A DNA stretch of 43,213 nt, from contig MPUH01000615.1 in the NCBI GenBank assembly GCA_001970955.1, positions 1 to 43,213 on the forward strand, in the 5' to 3' direction. The position numbers were made by a program, and so were the translations under genes. Under the pieces are notes generated by a model. The model was not told the origin of the DNA. It saw only the letters and a list, made by a program, of their open reading frames with translations, and searched no databases. Positions 9,403 through 19,013 of this stretch are shown here, one piece after another (position 1 is the first letter of the stretch; each line of letters starts with the position of its first letter). The stretch is from Stentor coeruleus (lineage: Eukaryota > Ciliophora > Heterotrichea > Heterotrichida > Stentoridae).

Positions 9403-10146
9403 TTAAAGTTAGGATTCTGTAAGAAAACTGATAGAAAAATCAAAGCGTAAAACTAACTTAAACCTAAAATTTACTAATAACAATTTAATAAGTTAGTAAT
9501 GGATCATATAAAATGCTCTCACTACTCTCAGAATAATTAATAAACACAAATATATCAAAATAAACTCGCTCAGCCCCTAAAATCAATCCCAATCCATCCT
9601 AAAATCCAATGTTTCATTCACATAACTAAAACAGCTTTTCAATCTTAATACTTCATTTCCATCAAATCCATTTTAATAAAGTAAATCTTACCTTCTCTCC
9701 ATAACCCTTACAGCTTATCAACCCTATCAAATCCTCATTTTTTTTCATCTTTCTCAAACAAAAACTTTCATGAAACCTTGCAAATACTCTAGGCATCAAA
9801 AAATCCATTTTTTACTTAAGAGCATTTTCGAACCTTAAAATCTTCCTTTGTCCCTCACATAAACCTCTTCCCCTCATCCATCCACTCAAGTTTTACCTTC
9901 TATTTTTTCATAAAATTTCCAACAAACATTCTAAAAATCGTTTTTGGTACCCATATTTTCCCATAACAAAAACCCATAAAAAATTTGAACCACCATGTCC
10001 CAATCAAAACTTTACCTAAAAAGCCTTTAAAAAAAAACTAATAATATAATTACACTCAAAATATTAAAAAATAAACATTAAAATTTCGACAAAGACCTTT
10101 AATAAAGTATAAAACTCCTTCCATTATTTTCCATATAATATCTCAC
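9403..10146. other. Intergenic, C-rich 5' flank; no gene seen
   Basis: About 740 bases without a convincing frame. The + strand is strongly depleted in G and rich in C over 9540-10000. This is the long 5' flank of the gene at 10147. No tRNA-like B box or other RNA gene was found by eye. Confidence 0.5.
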
Positions 10147-11064
10147 ATGAACATTTCTAGCACAGATTTAAAATTCTCTCAGAAAACTTCTTTAACGTCC
10201 TGTCAAATGATTTCACCTTATTCTAAAAGGAAAAGGAATAAAAGTTCTAACAAAACAGAATTCAGCATTTCTAGTACAAACGCTCCAGACAAAAGCATAG
10301 ACAAACTTCCGATAATCCGCATAAACACCCATATTGTAAAAAAATCTATTGACCTATCCTTGAAAAAGTCTGAATCTCTGAAAAAAACATTAAAAGTTCC
10401 AATTGTTGATTCAACTAATTTAAGCAAGTACTTTGAAGTAAAAATTGAAGAAAAACTTAAATCTTTAAAGAACAAAGATGAAGTTCAAGTGCTTAATATA
10501 TACTTGAATATTTTTGAAAAAATTATTGCCATTGACACATATGGTCCTGTACTTGAAAAAATCAGAGTTAAAATAGTTGAAGCTTTAAACAAAGATTTTA
10601 GTTTCAAAGAAAACGCTGATGTAAAGCAAATAATGAATTATCAGAATGAGATAAGTCATTTAAAGGAAAATATTAAGGATGGTGAGATAATGAGAAAATC
10701 TTTAGAGATGAAACTTAAAAAATTGTCAACTGAGAATATTGAGTTGCTTAATGAAAATGCTAGGCTTGAAGAAGAAAATAGTATATGGAAAGATTATAAG
10801 AAAAGCATTAAAGTTGTTGATGGAGTACCTGATACTGTACCTTTAATTAAAGAACTTCGCACTAAAAACTCCATGATTGATGGACTTGATAAGAAAAACA
10901 AAGAACTTGCTGTGAAAGAAAAAAAACTTAGTAAAGTTATTAGGATGCTTAAGGAAAAAGGTGTTAATGTTTATGAAATTTTAGGAAATCAAAGAGATAG
11001 GAGAAACTCTGCGGACTCTTTTAATATTAGTAAAATGAGCATCAATTCTAATGATAGTAATTGA
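10147..11064 (+). CDS. TSNAXIP1-like coiled-coil protein
   Basis: The 305-residue protein has a basic, Ser-rich N-terminus (1-80), then a helical domain with 'NIYLNIFEKIIAIDTYGPVLEKIR' split over residues 115-145, and a long coiled coil to about 270. The 'I-x2-DxTYGPxLxKI' block is the hallmark I associate with the N-terminal domain of translin-associated factor X-interacting protein 1, a family found in ciliated and flagellated organisms and linked to sperm or cilia. The closing part (VIRMLKEKGVNVYEILG) is also conserved-looking. The function in a ciliate is unknown; an axonemal or basal-body role is plausible. The match is by eye to one motif. The start at 10147 is the first ATG after a stop-rich leader, and the stop is TGA. 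Confidence 0.75.
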   Translation: MNISSTDLKFSQKTSLTSCQMISPYSKRKRNKSSNKTEFSISSTNAPDKSIDKLPIIRINTHIVKKSIDLSLKKSESLKKTLKVPIVDSTNLSKYFEVKIEEKLKSLKNKDEVQVLNIYLNIFEKIIAIDTYGPVLEKIRVKIVEALNKDFSFKENADVKQIMNYQNEISHLKENIKDGEIMRKSLEMKLKKLSTENIELLNENARLEEENSIWKDYKKSIKVVDGVPDTVPLIKELRTKNSMIDGLDKKNKELAVKEKKLSKVIRMLKEKGVNVYEILGNQRDRRNSADSFNISKMSINSNDSN

Positions 11065-11416
11065 TTAAATTATAACAATAATCTCATTTTCTTTAAAAAT
11101 CTTTATAGCATAAACTCATAAAAAATCTCAGTTTCTTCAATCAAACAATTTTCCCCATACAAAACTTTACTTTTACCCTAATAAAAAATTATTAAATTCG
11201 CACAATCAACCCAAAAACATCAAATGTAAAAAAAAAAAATCAAAAAATTCAAACAAAAAAAAAAGCTTATCTTCTTCCCGATATCATATCAAACTTAAAA
11301 TCCTATTTCCAACACAATCTCAATTATCCCAGCACATTTCTTATTCAATTCTCCTAATCTTCAACCTCAAAATCCAATGTTATATTAAAATCTCATTTAA
11401 AATTATATTAAAATCC
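11065..11416. other. Convergent intergenic spacer
   Basis: 350 bases between two converging genes. It contains several A runs and no frame. 3' processing signals for both genes must lie here, but none is distinctive. Confidence 0.45.
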
Positions 11417-12727
11417 TCATGCTAAATGTGTTCCTCTGATCCAAGGGTGCATCAGAGCTTCTTCCGCAGTCATCCTCCTATCTTTATTCCACACAATGCA
11501 TTTTTTGACAAAATCTAAAATTTTGTTATCAAGTCCCTCTAATATTTCCTCAATCCCAACTCCTTTTTCACTTCCAATCGCATATCTTCCTTTTATACTC
11601 CTATCAAAAAACTTATCACTTCTCTTAGACTTGTATATCATATCTTTAGGTGGCTGGCCTATAGTATTAATAATTTGATTAAGAACCTCAGATTCATTAT
11701 CTCCAGGAAACAAAGGCCATCCAGTAACCATTTCAACAACAACACATCCAACAGACCACATATCAATAGTTTCATTATAATCAGATTCTAATATAACCTC
11801 AGGAGCTCTATAAAATCGACTTTGTATATATCCATAACATGGTTCTTGTGTAGTACATGTAGATCCAAAGTCTATAAGTTTTATTCCAGACTTGTTTTCT
11901 TGTTTAAAAACTATGTTTTCAGGTTTAACATCACAATGGATTATCCCTAAAGAATGGGAATGTTTCAATGCTATTAAGACTTGAGTTATTATCCTTCGCG
12001 CCAAATTCGGAAGAATGCCTTGGAACTGGTCCCGTTTAAGAAAGTCATACAAATTTATTGCTAACAGTTCGAAAACTATAAACAAATGACCTCTAAAGTA
12101 AAACTCGTCGATTTTCTCTACAACGCACGAATTGACGTCATCAACTTTTTTTTGAAGTAAGTCTAAAACTTCTGTTTCCCTTCTGCCATACTCCATAATC
12201 CTTGGAGTTTTCCTTATAATCTTAATAGCAACGACCTCAGCGGTTTTATGGTCCCTACATTTGACAACAGTCCCAAAACTTCCTTGTCCGAGTATTTCTA
12301 ATATTTCATATCTAAATATCAAATGATCTCCAATAATTACATTATAATATTCATCTGGTATATGCATAACTCCATTATCTTTATTTTTTCTATCAAGTCC
12401 AAAGAAATAAAGTTCTTTATATTGAGTTAATTCTTTATACTCTGAAGGAGTGAGTTTGTTATAATTGTCTAGTAAAGCTTTGCATGGAGTTAAAGGTAAT
12501 GAAGGAATTAGTTGTTTAGGATTCTGATAATGGATAGGGAGACTTGGCATAATTCTTCCATATGATCGGGTGTGTCTATGAGCAGGAGGTTCTGGGATTT
12601 GCTGATTTTGGTCTTCATAGTCATTAATTAGATTGCAATCAAGTTTAAGTTTATGATTTGTGTTGCCTGGCTTTATAGAAGTTGGAGCTTTAGGTAATTT
12701 TGCTAACGGCTTTGATATTGAACTCAT
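11417..12727 (-). CDS. DYRK-family dual-specificity protein kinase
   Basis: The 436-residue protein is a complete kinase of the CMGC/DYRK family. It has the Gly loop GQGSFG (147-152), the ATP-anchoring Lys of VAIK (169), the catalytic loop HCDVKPEN (264-), DFG (286-288) and the DYRK activation-loop signature YGYIQSRFYRAPEV (298-), in which the second Tyr would be autophosphorylated during folding. Before the kinase domain there is a DYRK-type 'LTPSEYKEL..YFFGLDRKN' region like the DH box. This puts it nearer class 2 DYRKs/Pom1 than class 1. Such kinases act on Ser/Thr of cytoplasmic or nuclear substrates and affect cell growth, polarity and cytokinesis. The N-terminal 80 residues are low-complexity. 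The ATG at 12727 is followed by an uninterrupted frame. Confidence 0.93.
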   Translation of the reverse strand: MSSISKPLAKLPKAPTSIKPGNTNHKLKLDCNLINDYEDQNQQIPEPPAHRHTRSYGRIMPSLPIHYQNPKQLIPSLPLTPCKALLDNYNKLTPSEYKELTQYKELYFFGLDRKNKDNGVMHIPDEYYNVIIGDHLIFRYEILEILGQGSFGTVVKCRDHKTAEVVAIKIIRKTPRIMEYGRRETEVLDLLQKKVDDVNSCVVEKIDEFYFRGHLFIVFELLAINLYDFLKRDQFQGILPNLARRIITQVLIALKHSHSLGIIHCDVKPENIVFKQENKSGIKLIDFGSTCTTQEPCYGYIQSRFYRAPEVILESDYNETIDMWSVGCVVVEMVTGWPLFPGDNESEVLNQIINTIGQPPKDMIYKSKRSDKFFDRSIKGRYAIGSEKGVGIEEILEGLDNKILDFVKKCIVWNKDRRMTAEEALMHPWIRGTHLA

Positions 12728-13370
12728 CGATAATTATTATAATGCAAAAATGGTGATGGGGTTCAATAAAATATAAGATTGGTTTAATATCATTACTTAT
12801 AGAAAGTTTATTAGGATAATAAAGTTTTTATTTAGAATAGAAAGTTTATTGTGAGAATGTGAATTTTTTAAGACTGGAGAATTTTAAATATAAAACGCTT
12901 GAGGAATTTTGAAATAAAAGGTTTTGATGAGATAAGAAAAAAATGAGTGATTTGAGGTGTTGAGTTTAAAATGTAATAGATTTTTATATGATTAGAGTTT
13001 AGGGTTGGATTCAGAGAATTTTATTTTTTTTGGGGGTTTTTATTGTATAAGGGAGAAGAAATTAGTAATGATGGTTTTATATGCTGGAGAAAAGTGGATA
13101 GAGTATTTTGAACTCTTGTTAATAAAATTGTAATAATTTCCCTAAAACTAAAATAAGCATATGGAGAGAAATACTGAGGAAAAAAATATATTATTGCTGT
13201 CATGGTAAATTTATATTAATATATAATATCTTTCTATCCCATAAACCAAATGAAGTATATATTCAATAGTAAAAAGTTTCTAATAACTCCTTCTTCAAAA
13301 TCATAAAATCTCATAAACAAAAAAAACTCTTTCTACCATAATATAATTATTACCTATCTACCTTAAACCT
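12728..13370. other. Intergenic, G-rich on + strand; no gene seen
   Basis: This is the 5' flank of the DYRK gene (C-rich on its coding strand) and the 3' flank of the next - gene. A 60-codon - frame at 13021-13203 has an ATG but a composition like the flank, and is not called. Confidence 0.45.
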
Positions 13371-15314
13371 CTAATTTTTAGACATTGAAGAAGTCCTTGA
13401 ATTATTTTGCACTGACCTTTTATTCAATTCTGCTTCTTTAACTTTTAGCATCCCTTCCCTTTCTTCAACTTTTTTCTTCAAAGACTGCAACTCAGCTTCT
13501 TTTGTCATTAAAAGCCTCATTCCATTCTCTATTTTCATAAACTGTGCCTTAAGCTTATCTTTCTCTTCAAGATGTTCTTTTTCATACTGTGCTTTTTTAT
13601 CTTCAACTTGTAAATGAGCTTTTTTCAAGAACTCCGCAGTTTGGATAAGTTGATCTTTTTCTTCTTGAAGTTTTGATGACTCTTCTTGAAGTTTTTCATG
13701 TTCTCTTGACAACTCCTCTTCTCTTTCTCTAAGTTCATGCATTTTCTTTTCAAGTTCTTGAGAAATCGCTTCAATTTCTTCTGAAGAATGAGGTGTTATA
13801 AACCCTTCATGTATAGGTTTTTGATATTCAGCATTAGCATACATAGAATCAAGTTTAGATTTGTGTCTTTGAACGAATTCTATTTCTTTGTTTAGTTTAA
13901 GAATTGTTATTTCCAACTCATTTCTTTTTAATGTTAACTCTTTGGCTAAGGAGTCCATCATTGCAGATTGGTCTTCTAGTTCTGGGAAGGTTGATGTCCG
14001 AATTTCTTCTAGTTGAAGTTTGGATTCGGTTAAGGCTGACTCAAGCTTTCTTAAACTATCGAGCTTGATTCCAAGATCTTTTTCAGCTCGGCTTAGGTAA
14101 TTTTCTTTTTCTTCTATGATAATTTCTCGTTCTTCAAGCTCTTTATTAAAATTGTCCATTTGCTCTTGGAGTTCCCTATATGCTTGTTCTAACTCATTTT
14201 CTCTTTCATCAAGTTCCTTGTTTTTAGCTTCTTGTTCAAAGTTTATTGATTTGAAGAAATCAGACTTTTTCTCAAAAGCAAAAAGGTCATCTGGGCTTTT
14301 CCTATTTGAAAGTTTTGATTCATTACCTGATAATGCTCTTTCATCATCAATTTTTTGCTTAAGGTCAGAAAGCCGATTTTTTTCACTTTCGATTTCTTTT
14401 TTATCCTGCTCAAGCTTGTCTTCTTTCATTTTTAAAAGCATTTCGCTTTCGTCAACTTTTCTTTCACGCTGGTCAAGTTTCCATTTAAGTTTTTCCATTT
14501 CGAGTTTTTCAAGAGAAATTCGTTTTTGCTCTTGTGTCAGATTTGCTTTTGTATCAGTTAAGCAGGCTTCAAGCTGTAGCAAACCTTCTTTTTCGTATTT
14601 CAAATGCTTTGTAGTTTCATCTATTTTTTTATTAAGTCTTTCCTGCATATCTTTTGATTCAATAATTTTCCTTTCAACTTCTTCACGTTCAGATCTGATT
14701 CTGTCTTGTTCAAATCTCTTATTTTCAGCCCATGCTTTTTCCTGCATTTCAAAATTAGTTTGGAGCTTTCTCACTTCTTCTTCAAAATCTTTGAGTTTTT
14801 TCTTTTCTATATGAAACCTCGATTTCTCTTCTTCAAATTTTTCTTCCTTTTTCTTAAGCAACTGTTCATATTTCGCTAGGTTTTTGGTTGTTTCTTTTAC
14901 TTTTTCCATCTCTTCCCGAACTTTTTCTATAGTCCTTTCAGTACCTTCTTTATCTTCACCCAAAAATCCACTTTGGCTTTCGGAAAATTCACAATTTTTT
15001 GTATATTTAGACCTTTCTTCTAGTAAATGATCAATTGTTTGGGATACATATGCTAAAGTTTGCACAAGAGGAGGGTCTGAACTGTATCTAAAAGCAAAAT
15101 TCGGCGTCATTCTTTTAATTTGATCTTGAAGACTGTTGATAAAGTCAGACATATTCGGCGCATAAGAGTCAAATTTTGGAGATAACTGAGGACTATATAA
15201 AGCTTCAACAAGTTTAGGACTTGGCCTATACCCATATACCTGTGGCGATAATCCTCTTGAGAGCCTTGTAGGTTGGAATGATCTTCCTTCTCTAAAACCA
15301 GATGGTCCAATCAT
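13371..15314 (-). CDS. Long coiled-coil protein, cytoskeletal type
   Basis: The 647-residue protein has a basic, Ser/Pro/Tyr-rich head (1-60, with SPQ/SPK motifs), a short helical region (60-110), and then an almost continuous coiled coil from about 120 to 630, rich in Glu and Lys with heptad leucines. It resembles structural coiled coils of basal bodies, cortex or centrosomes, and by composition also SMC/myosin-like rods, but lacks any ATPase head. No family can be assigned from the sequence. The tail NNSRTSSMSKN is Ser-rich. The + strand frame lying opposite (14116-14814) is a low-complexity shadow caused by the Glu/Lys bias. The ATG at 15314 is the first in frame and the stop is TAG. Confidence 0.88.
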   Translation of the reverse strand: MIGPSGFREGRSFQPTRLSRGLSPQVYGYRPSPKLVEALYSPQLSPKFDSYAPNMSDFINSLQDQIKRMTPNFAFRYSSDPPLVQTLAYVSQTIDHLLEERSKYTKNCEFSESQSGFLGEDKEGTERTIEKVREEMEKVKETTKNLAKYEQLLKKKEEKFEEEKSRFHIEKKKLKDFEEEVRKLQTNFEMQEKAWAENKRFEQDRIRSEREEVERKIIESKDMQERLNKKIDETTKHLKYEKEGLLQLEACLTDTKANLTQEQKRISLEKLEMEKLKWKLDQRERKVDESEMLLKMKEDKLEQDKKEIESEKNRLSDLKQKIDDERALSGNESKLSNRKSPDDLFAFEKKSDFFKSINFEQEAKNKELDERENELEQAYRELQEQMDNFNKELEEREIIIEEKENYLSRAEKDLGIKLDSLRKLESALTESKLQLEEIRTSTFPELEDQSAMMDSLAKELTLKRNELEITILKLNKEIEFVQRHKSKLDSMYANAEYQKPIHEGFITPHSSEEIEAISQELEKKMHELREREEELSREHEKLQEESSKLQEEKDQLIQTAEFLKKAHLQVEDKKAQYEKEHLEEKDKLKAQFMKIENGMRLLMTKEAELQSLKKKVEEREGMLKVKEAELNKRSVQNNSRTSSMSKN

Positions 15315-16032
15315 TTTTATTAGTTTATTTTTAAATTATCATATGAAACTTGCTGTTGGCATCATAATCTTAGCTTTTTCGAACTTAAATATTCGATGCT
15401 AATTTTCACTTGATGCTAATATTGAAATCCTTTGGAAATTTAGATCTTATATTAATATTGCAAAATCAATTCACATTTGCTATGAAGTTTTTTGATTTGT
15501 ACTTTTATTTCATTATTTTAAATTCCATACTTAGAATTATTTCAATCTTATGAGAAATATTTAAAAATATGATGAATTTCGCTGCTAAAAAAAATCTAGG
15601 TGTGCTAGTCCTTTGCACTTCGCCTACAAAACTAAACTTTCAATCTTAAGAAAATTTCCAATCAAAAAATATTTTTATAATATTAACAACTTATCCATAA
15701 ACCCTATCTAAAATATAATTAATTCCTTATAACTGCTTATACAAAATTAGCCTACTTCCAATATAAAACCTTTACATCTTCCTTATAAAAACCTTACTTT
15801 ACCTATTTTTCAAAAAAAAAAACTAAATGTTTAAAAAAAATCACAAATCCAAAACTTTCATTTTCTCTACAAACTTTTCTCCTCATCAACTAACCTTATC
15901 ATCTTATCCCAAGTATCTTTTATCTACAACCTCATACAATTTCTCTTGAAAAAAAAAATTATCATTTCTATCCAAAACTAAACTTTAAACATACAAATCT
16001 TATTATTCAATCAATCTTAAATTACGATCTAT
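15315..16032. other. Intergenic, no gene seen
   Basis: Runs of A and T with stops in all frames. The half near 15315 is the 5' flank of the coiled-coil gene; the half near 16032 is C-rich on the + strand, matching the 3' flank of the - strand LRR gene. Confidence 0.45.
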
Positions 16033-16809
16033 TTAAGCAAAAGCAAAAAGCACATGAGGAAAATCTATTACAAGATTTTCTTGCATTTCTTCAGTAACCT
16101 CAGCAAGTTTTAAAGATACTCTTTTAAGTGCTTTAAGGCTTTTTAAACTATTCTTAAGGTGTTTAACTGAAGACTCATCAAATTTGTTATAGTTTAAAGA
16201 TATGCGTTCAAGGCTGTGATTTTTTTGGAGCTCGTTGGCTAGTTTTTCCAAGCCAAGGCTAGTCATGCCACACTCATCTAGGTATAGAACTTTAAGATTA
16301 GGTAATAAAGATAGTTTGCTTGATATTAGATAGACTCCTTCATCATATATTGGGTTTACATGTAGTTCTAATACTTCAAGTTTGCTTAATTCAGATAGCT
16401 TTCTAATCAATGCTGTTATCCCTTCAATTGTTATCTTATTATCAGCTAAAGATAAAAACTTCAGTTCAGTAAACTTATCAAGCATTTCACAAACCGCAAT
16501 ACATCCTTTATCTCCTAGTTTAGTCTTCCATAGGTTCAAAGATGTCACATGTGAAAAATGAGGTAAAATCATCTCAATAGGGTGAAAAAACTTCCCAGCC
16601 AAATTGAGAAATTTCAAATCAACTTCATTTGCTTCAAAGACTTTTCGATTTATATAAAAAGTATACAATTTCTTAACTCTTGTTGGAAGATTAACTTTAT
16701 TTTCTTCATAATACATATGCACTTTATCGAGTTCTTGTGGTATAGATTCATGAATTTCTTCTTTTCTTTCTATTATTCGCACCATCGTTTTTGTGTTTGT
16801 ACAGCCCAT
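16033..16809 (-). CDS. Leucine-rich-repeat protein with N-terminal myristoylation signal
   Basis: The 258-residue protein starts MGCTNTK: Gly2 with Thr6 fits the N-myristoylation consensus, and Cys3 is a likely palmitoylation site, so it is probably anchored to a membrane through its N-terminus. From about residue 60 it has ribonuclease-inhibitor-type LRRs of about 28 residues, with cores such as 'LKFLSLADNKI', 'LEVLELHVNPI', 'LKVLYLDEC' and 'LERISLNYNKF'. Such proteins are protein-binding scaffolds; RI-type LRRs occur in RanGAP, NLRs and many ciliate proteins. No catalytic domain is present. The partner is unknown. The ATG at 16809 is the only one that gives the MGC start. Confidence 0.88.
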   Translation of the reverse strand: MGCTNTKTMVRIIERKEEIHESIPQELDKVHMYYEENKVNLPTRVKKLYTFYINRKVFEANEVDLKFLNLAGKFFHPIEMILPHFSHVTSLNLWKTKLGDKGCIAVCEMLDKFTELKFLSLADNKITIEGITALIRKLSELSKLEVLELHVNPIYDEGVYLISSKLSLLPNLKVLYLDECGMTSLGLEKLANELQKNHSLERISLNYNKFDESSVKHLKNSLKSLKALKRVSLKLAEVTEEMQENLVIDFPHVLFAFA

Positions 16810-17636
16810 GTTTTATTTTATTAATATCGCATAATACAGGGAGAAAATTGGGTGTTTTTAGTATTTTTATGATTTTTTTAGAAAATAGATGTTAAAAAAA
16901 GAGTTTTTTGGCGAAAAGCGGATTAGGTTTTTGAAAGGATTTTGTAAAGTTTTTAGAATGCGTTATTAGGTTTAAAAATGATGAATTTTATTAGGTGATT
17001 TTTTGGAAGATACATGCTTTTGAGAGGTAACTGTTTAGTTTGGGTGGAGAATAAGCGTTTTTTCTAAGGTTTAAGGCTTTAGAAATTGTTAGAGTGATGA
17101 ATTTTGGAGATGGGTGAATTTTTTTTTTGGGATGAGGTTTAGATAAAGTCATAGTGTCAGATTTAGGTTTTTTAAAGGAATTTTCCTGTATCCCAAAATT
17201 ATCAATTGCAAAATGCTTAGCTGTGTATAGCAAAAATAAAAATACAAAAAAAATTAAGCATAAAAATCAAGTAAAGCTATGTGTTTAAATAGTTTATAAA
17301 TAACTTTTTTTAAGTTATAGTTTTTAAAAATTGATTATAAATAGATTGATAATCAAATATATATTAAATCTTATGCATAATACAATTGATATTAAATTTT
17401 CCCATTACTTTCTTCTAACAAAATCCCATAAACCTCACATTTATAATCTTGATCATTAGCCAATGTTATAACTTTAAAAATCTCATCAAAACTATTCTCA
17501 TTTAAAGTTATAAGCCAATTCACCCCATTGTTCAAATCCACATTAACTTTAATTTCTGTAAGTAGGCATTTTCTTATTTATATATAAAAATAAGTCGAAA
17601 ATTTTGTTAAAATATGTACTTTACAGTTTACAAATA
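16810..17636. other. Divergent intergenic region
   Basis: This lies between the divergent LRR gene and the + gene at 17637. It switches from G-rich near 16900-17170 to C-rich at 17400-17560, as expected for two divergent 5' flanks. A minus-strand relic frame at 17392-17577 is listed separately. A weak frame at 16991-17233 begins with TTG and is not called. Confidence 0.45.
17392..17577 (-). pseudogene. Short coding-like relic without a start codon
   Basis: Sixty-one sense codons are open on the - strand between a TAA at 17578-17580 and the TAA at 17392-17394. The translation is protein-like (for example 'WLITLNENSFDEIFKVITLA', then 'YKCEVYGILLEE') but contains no Met, and no 15-nt GT-AG intron brings in an upstream exon. 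It is probably the 3' remnant of a lost gene, or possibly chance. The family is unknown. Confidence 0.3.
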
Positions 17637-18887
17637 ATGAACATTTCTTGGAAAAGCATTTACTCGCGGAAAGGCAAAAATGGGTTCTTTTCTCCAAAAC
17701 TCAGACAGGAGTCTTATTGTTTGCGTGGTATGAAATACTTTAAAAAGCCTGAGAAACAGGATTTGGAAAAAAATGATAGCCAGAGGACTTTGATTGATAA
17801 TCGAAGTATTTCTGATAGTTTTAACACAAGTATTCTGAGTATGAATATGAGAAGTTATTCGTATAAACGAGCGGAATCAGAGCTTAGGAGTATTTTGAAG
17901 AAAAAAGGAAGCTTGAAAGAAAAAATAAAAATCAACAAAATTGAAAACTCGCTTAATAAATCTTTGAGGTTTGTCATGACTAGTAAGAAAAATGTTAAGC
18001 ATGACTCTTCACTGAGTCCTGAAGAAGCTAATTTGATTATAGATGAATACAGAAACGTTCATAAACCAAAGATATGGAATTCAATATTGGCTAATTATAA
18101 AGCTAATCCCCAACATTTAATGAACCTTATTCCTATCTCATTAAGATACAAAAAAAGCCACACCCCCTGCGGAAGAACTTTAAAAAAGTTTTCATTTTCC
18201 CCAGAATCCAAAGACAAATTTCAAAGCCCAAGTCGAAACAAGCTAGTTTCCCCAATAAATGCCCCTACTAAAAACTACCCCATCTCTTCAACACCCAGTA
18301 CACCTGAAGTTGTTGAAACCCTAAAAGAAAATCCAGACATAATAACTGATGATTGGAGTAAATCTTTATTACACTACAATTTAAAAAATAAAATCCAATC
18401 ATCAGATATTCACACAATATCCCAAAAACAATTAGAAACTATCATAAGGAAAATCCCAAGTGATGAAATCGAATTAGACAAACTAAGAAATATCTGTTTA
18501 AAAACCCTTGAAATTTTACTTATGGAACTACTTGGCACACACCAGGATTTTATCAAATTCAAATCATCTTATTCAAATCTTTTACCTTCAGTTGTAAGAA
18601 ATTTAATCAGTAACTGTTTAAATCTTTTCGAATTAAGAAAAGAAACATCAGATATTATTGATAAAGCTATGAAAAGGGAAAGGATGATAAGGAAAATTTC
18701 TAATGCGAGTAAAGATGATATAATAATGATATATAAGATATCTAAAGAAATCAGGGATAAAATAAAAGCTTGGTTAAAACATGAAAGTGTACCTTTTAAT
18801 AAATTTGTGTTTAAAGGGAAGGATTATTTGATAAAAATGAATGAAGACCTTATGGGAATACAAAAGGCTATGTTTAAGTACAAATAA
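17637..18887 (+). CDS. Hypothetical protein, basic and Ser-rich N-terminus, helical C-terminus
   Basis: The open frame extends back to a TTG at 17604, but the first ATG is at 17637, giving 416 residues (MNISWKSIYSRKG...). The N-terminal half is basic and disordered, rich in Ser, with several SP motifs between about residues 195 and 240. The C-terminal 150 residues form a helical region (KLRNICLKTLEILLMELL, then a segment rich in Arg, Lys and Ile). I do not recognise a family. It could be a cytoskeleton-associated or regulatory protein phosphorylated at SP/TP sites; that is inference. It converges on the gene ending at 19014, with only 126 bases between the two stops. Confidence 0.78.
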   Translation: MNISWKSIYSRKGKNGFFSPKLRQESYCLRGMKYFKKPEKQDLEKNDSQRTLIDNRSISDSFNTSILSMNMRSYSYKRAESELRSILKKKGSLKEKIKINKIENSLNKSLRFVMTSKKNVKHDSSLSPEEANLIIDEYRNVHKPKIWNSILANYKANPQHLMNLIPISLRYKKSHTPCGRTLKKFSFSPESKDKFQSPSRNKLVSPINAPTKNYPISSTPSTPEVVETLKENPDIITDDWSKSLLHYNLKNKIQSSDIHTISQKQLETIIRKIPSDEIELDKLRNICLKTLEILLMELLGTHQDFIKFKSSYSNLLPSVVRNLISNCLNLFELRKETSDIIDKAMKRERMIRKISNASKDDIIMIYKISKEIRDKIKAWLKHESVPFNKFVFKGKDYLIKMNEDLMGIQKAMFKYK

Positions 18888-19013
18888 AAACAAAATGTTT
18901 ATAGTATTTATATATGAAATGATGAGATTATTGTATTTTATTGTGATAAGTTTCTTTAGGTTTAAACTAAAAACTATATTACTTTATTCTAATCCTATAT
19001 CGTCTCAATAATT

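Noticed and set aside
13021..13203. 60-codon - frame with ATG
   Set aside because: Composition matches the C-rich 5' flank of the DYRK gene and no protein features are visible.
14116..14814. 232-codon + strand frame opposite the coiled-coil gene
   Set aside because: Ser/Leu/Phe-rich low-complexity shadow produced by Glu/Lys codons on the other strand.
16991..17233. 80-codon - frame
   Set aside because: Starts with TTG; its first ATG leaves about 53 basic residues with no family features, and it lies in the 5' flank of the LRR gene.
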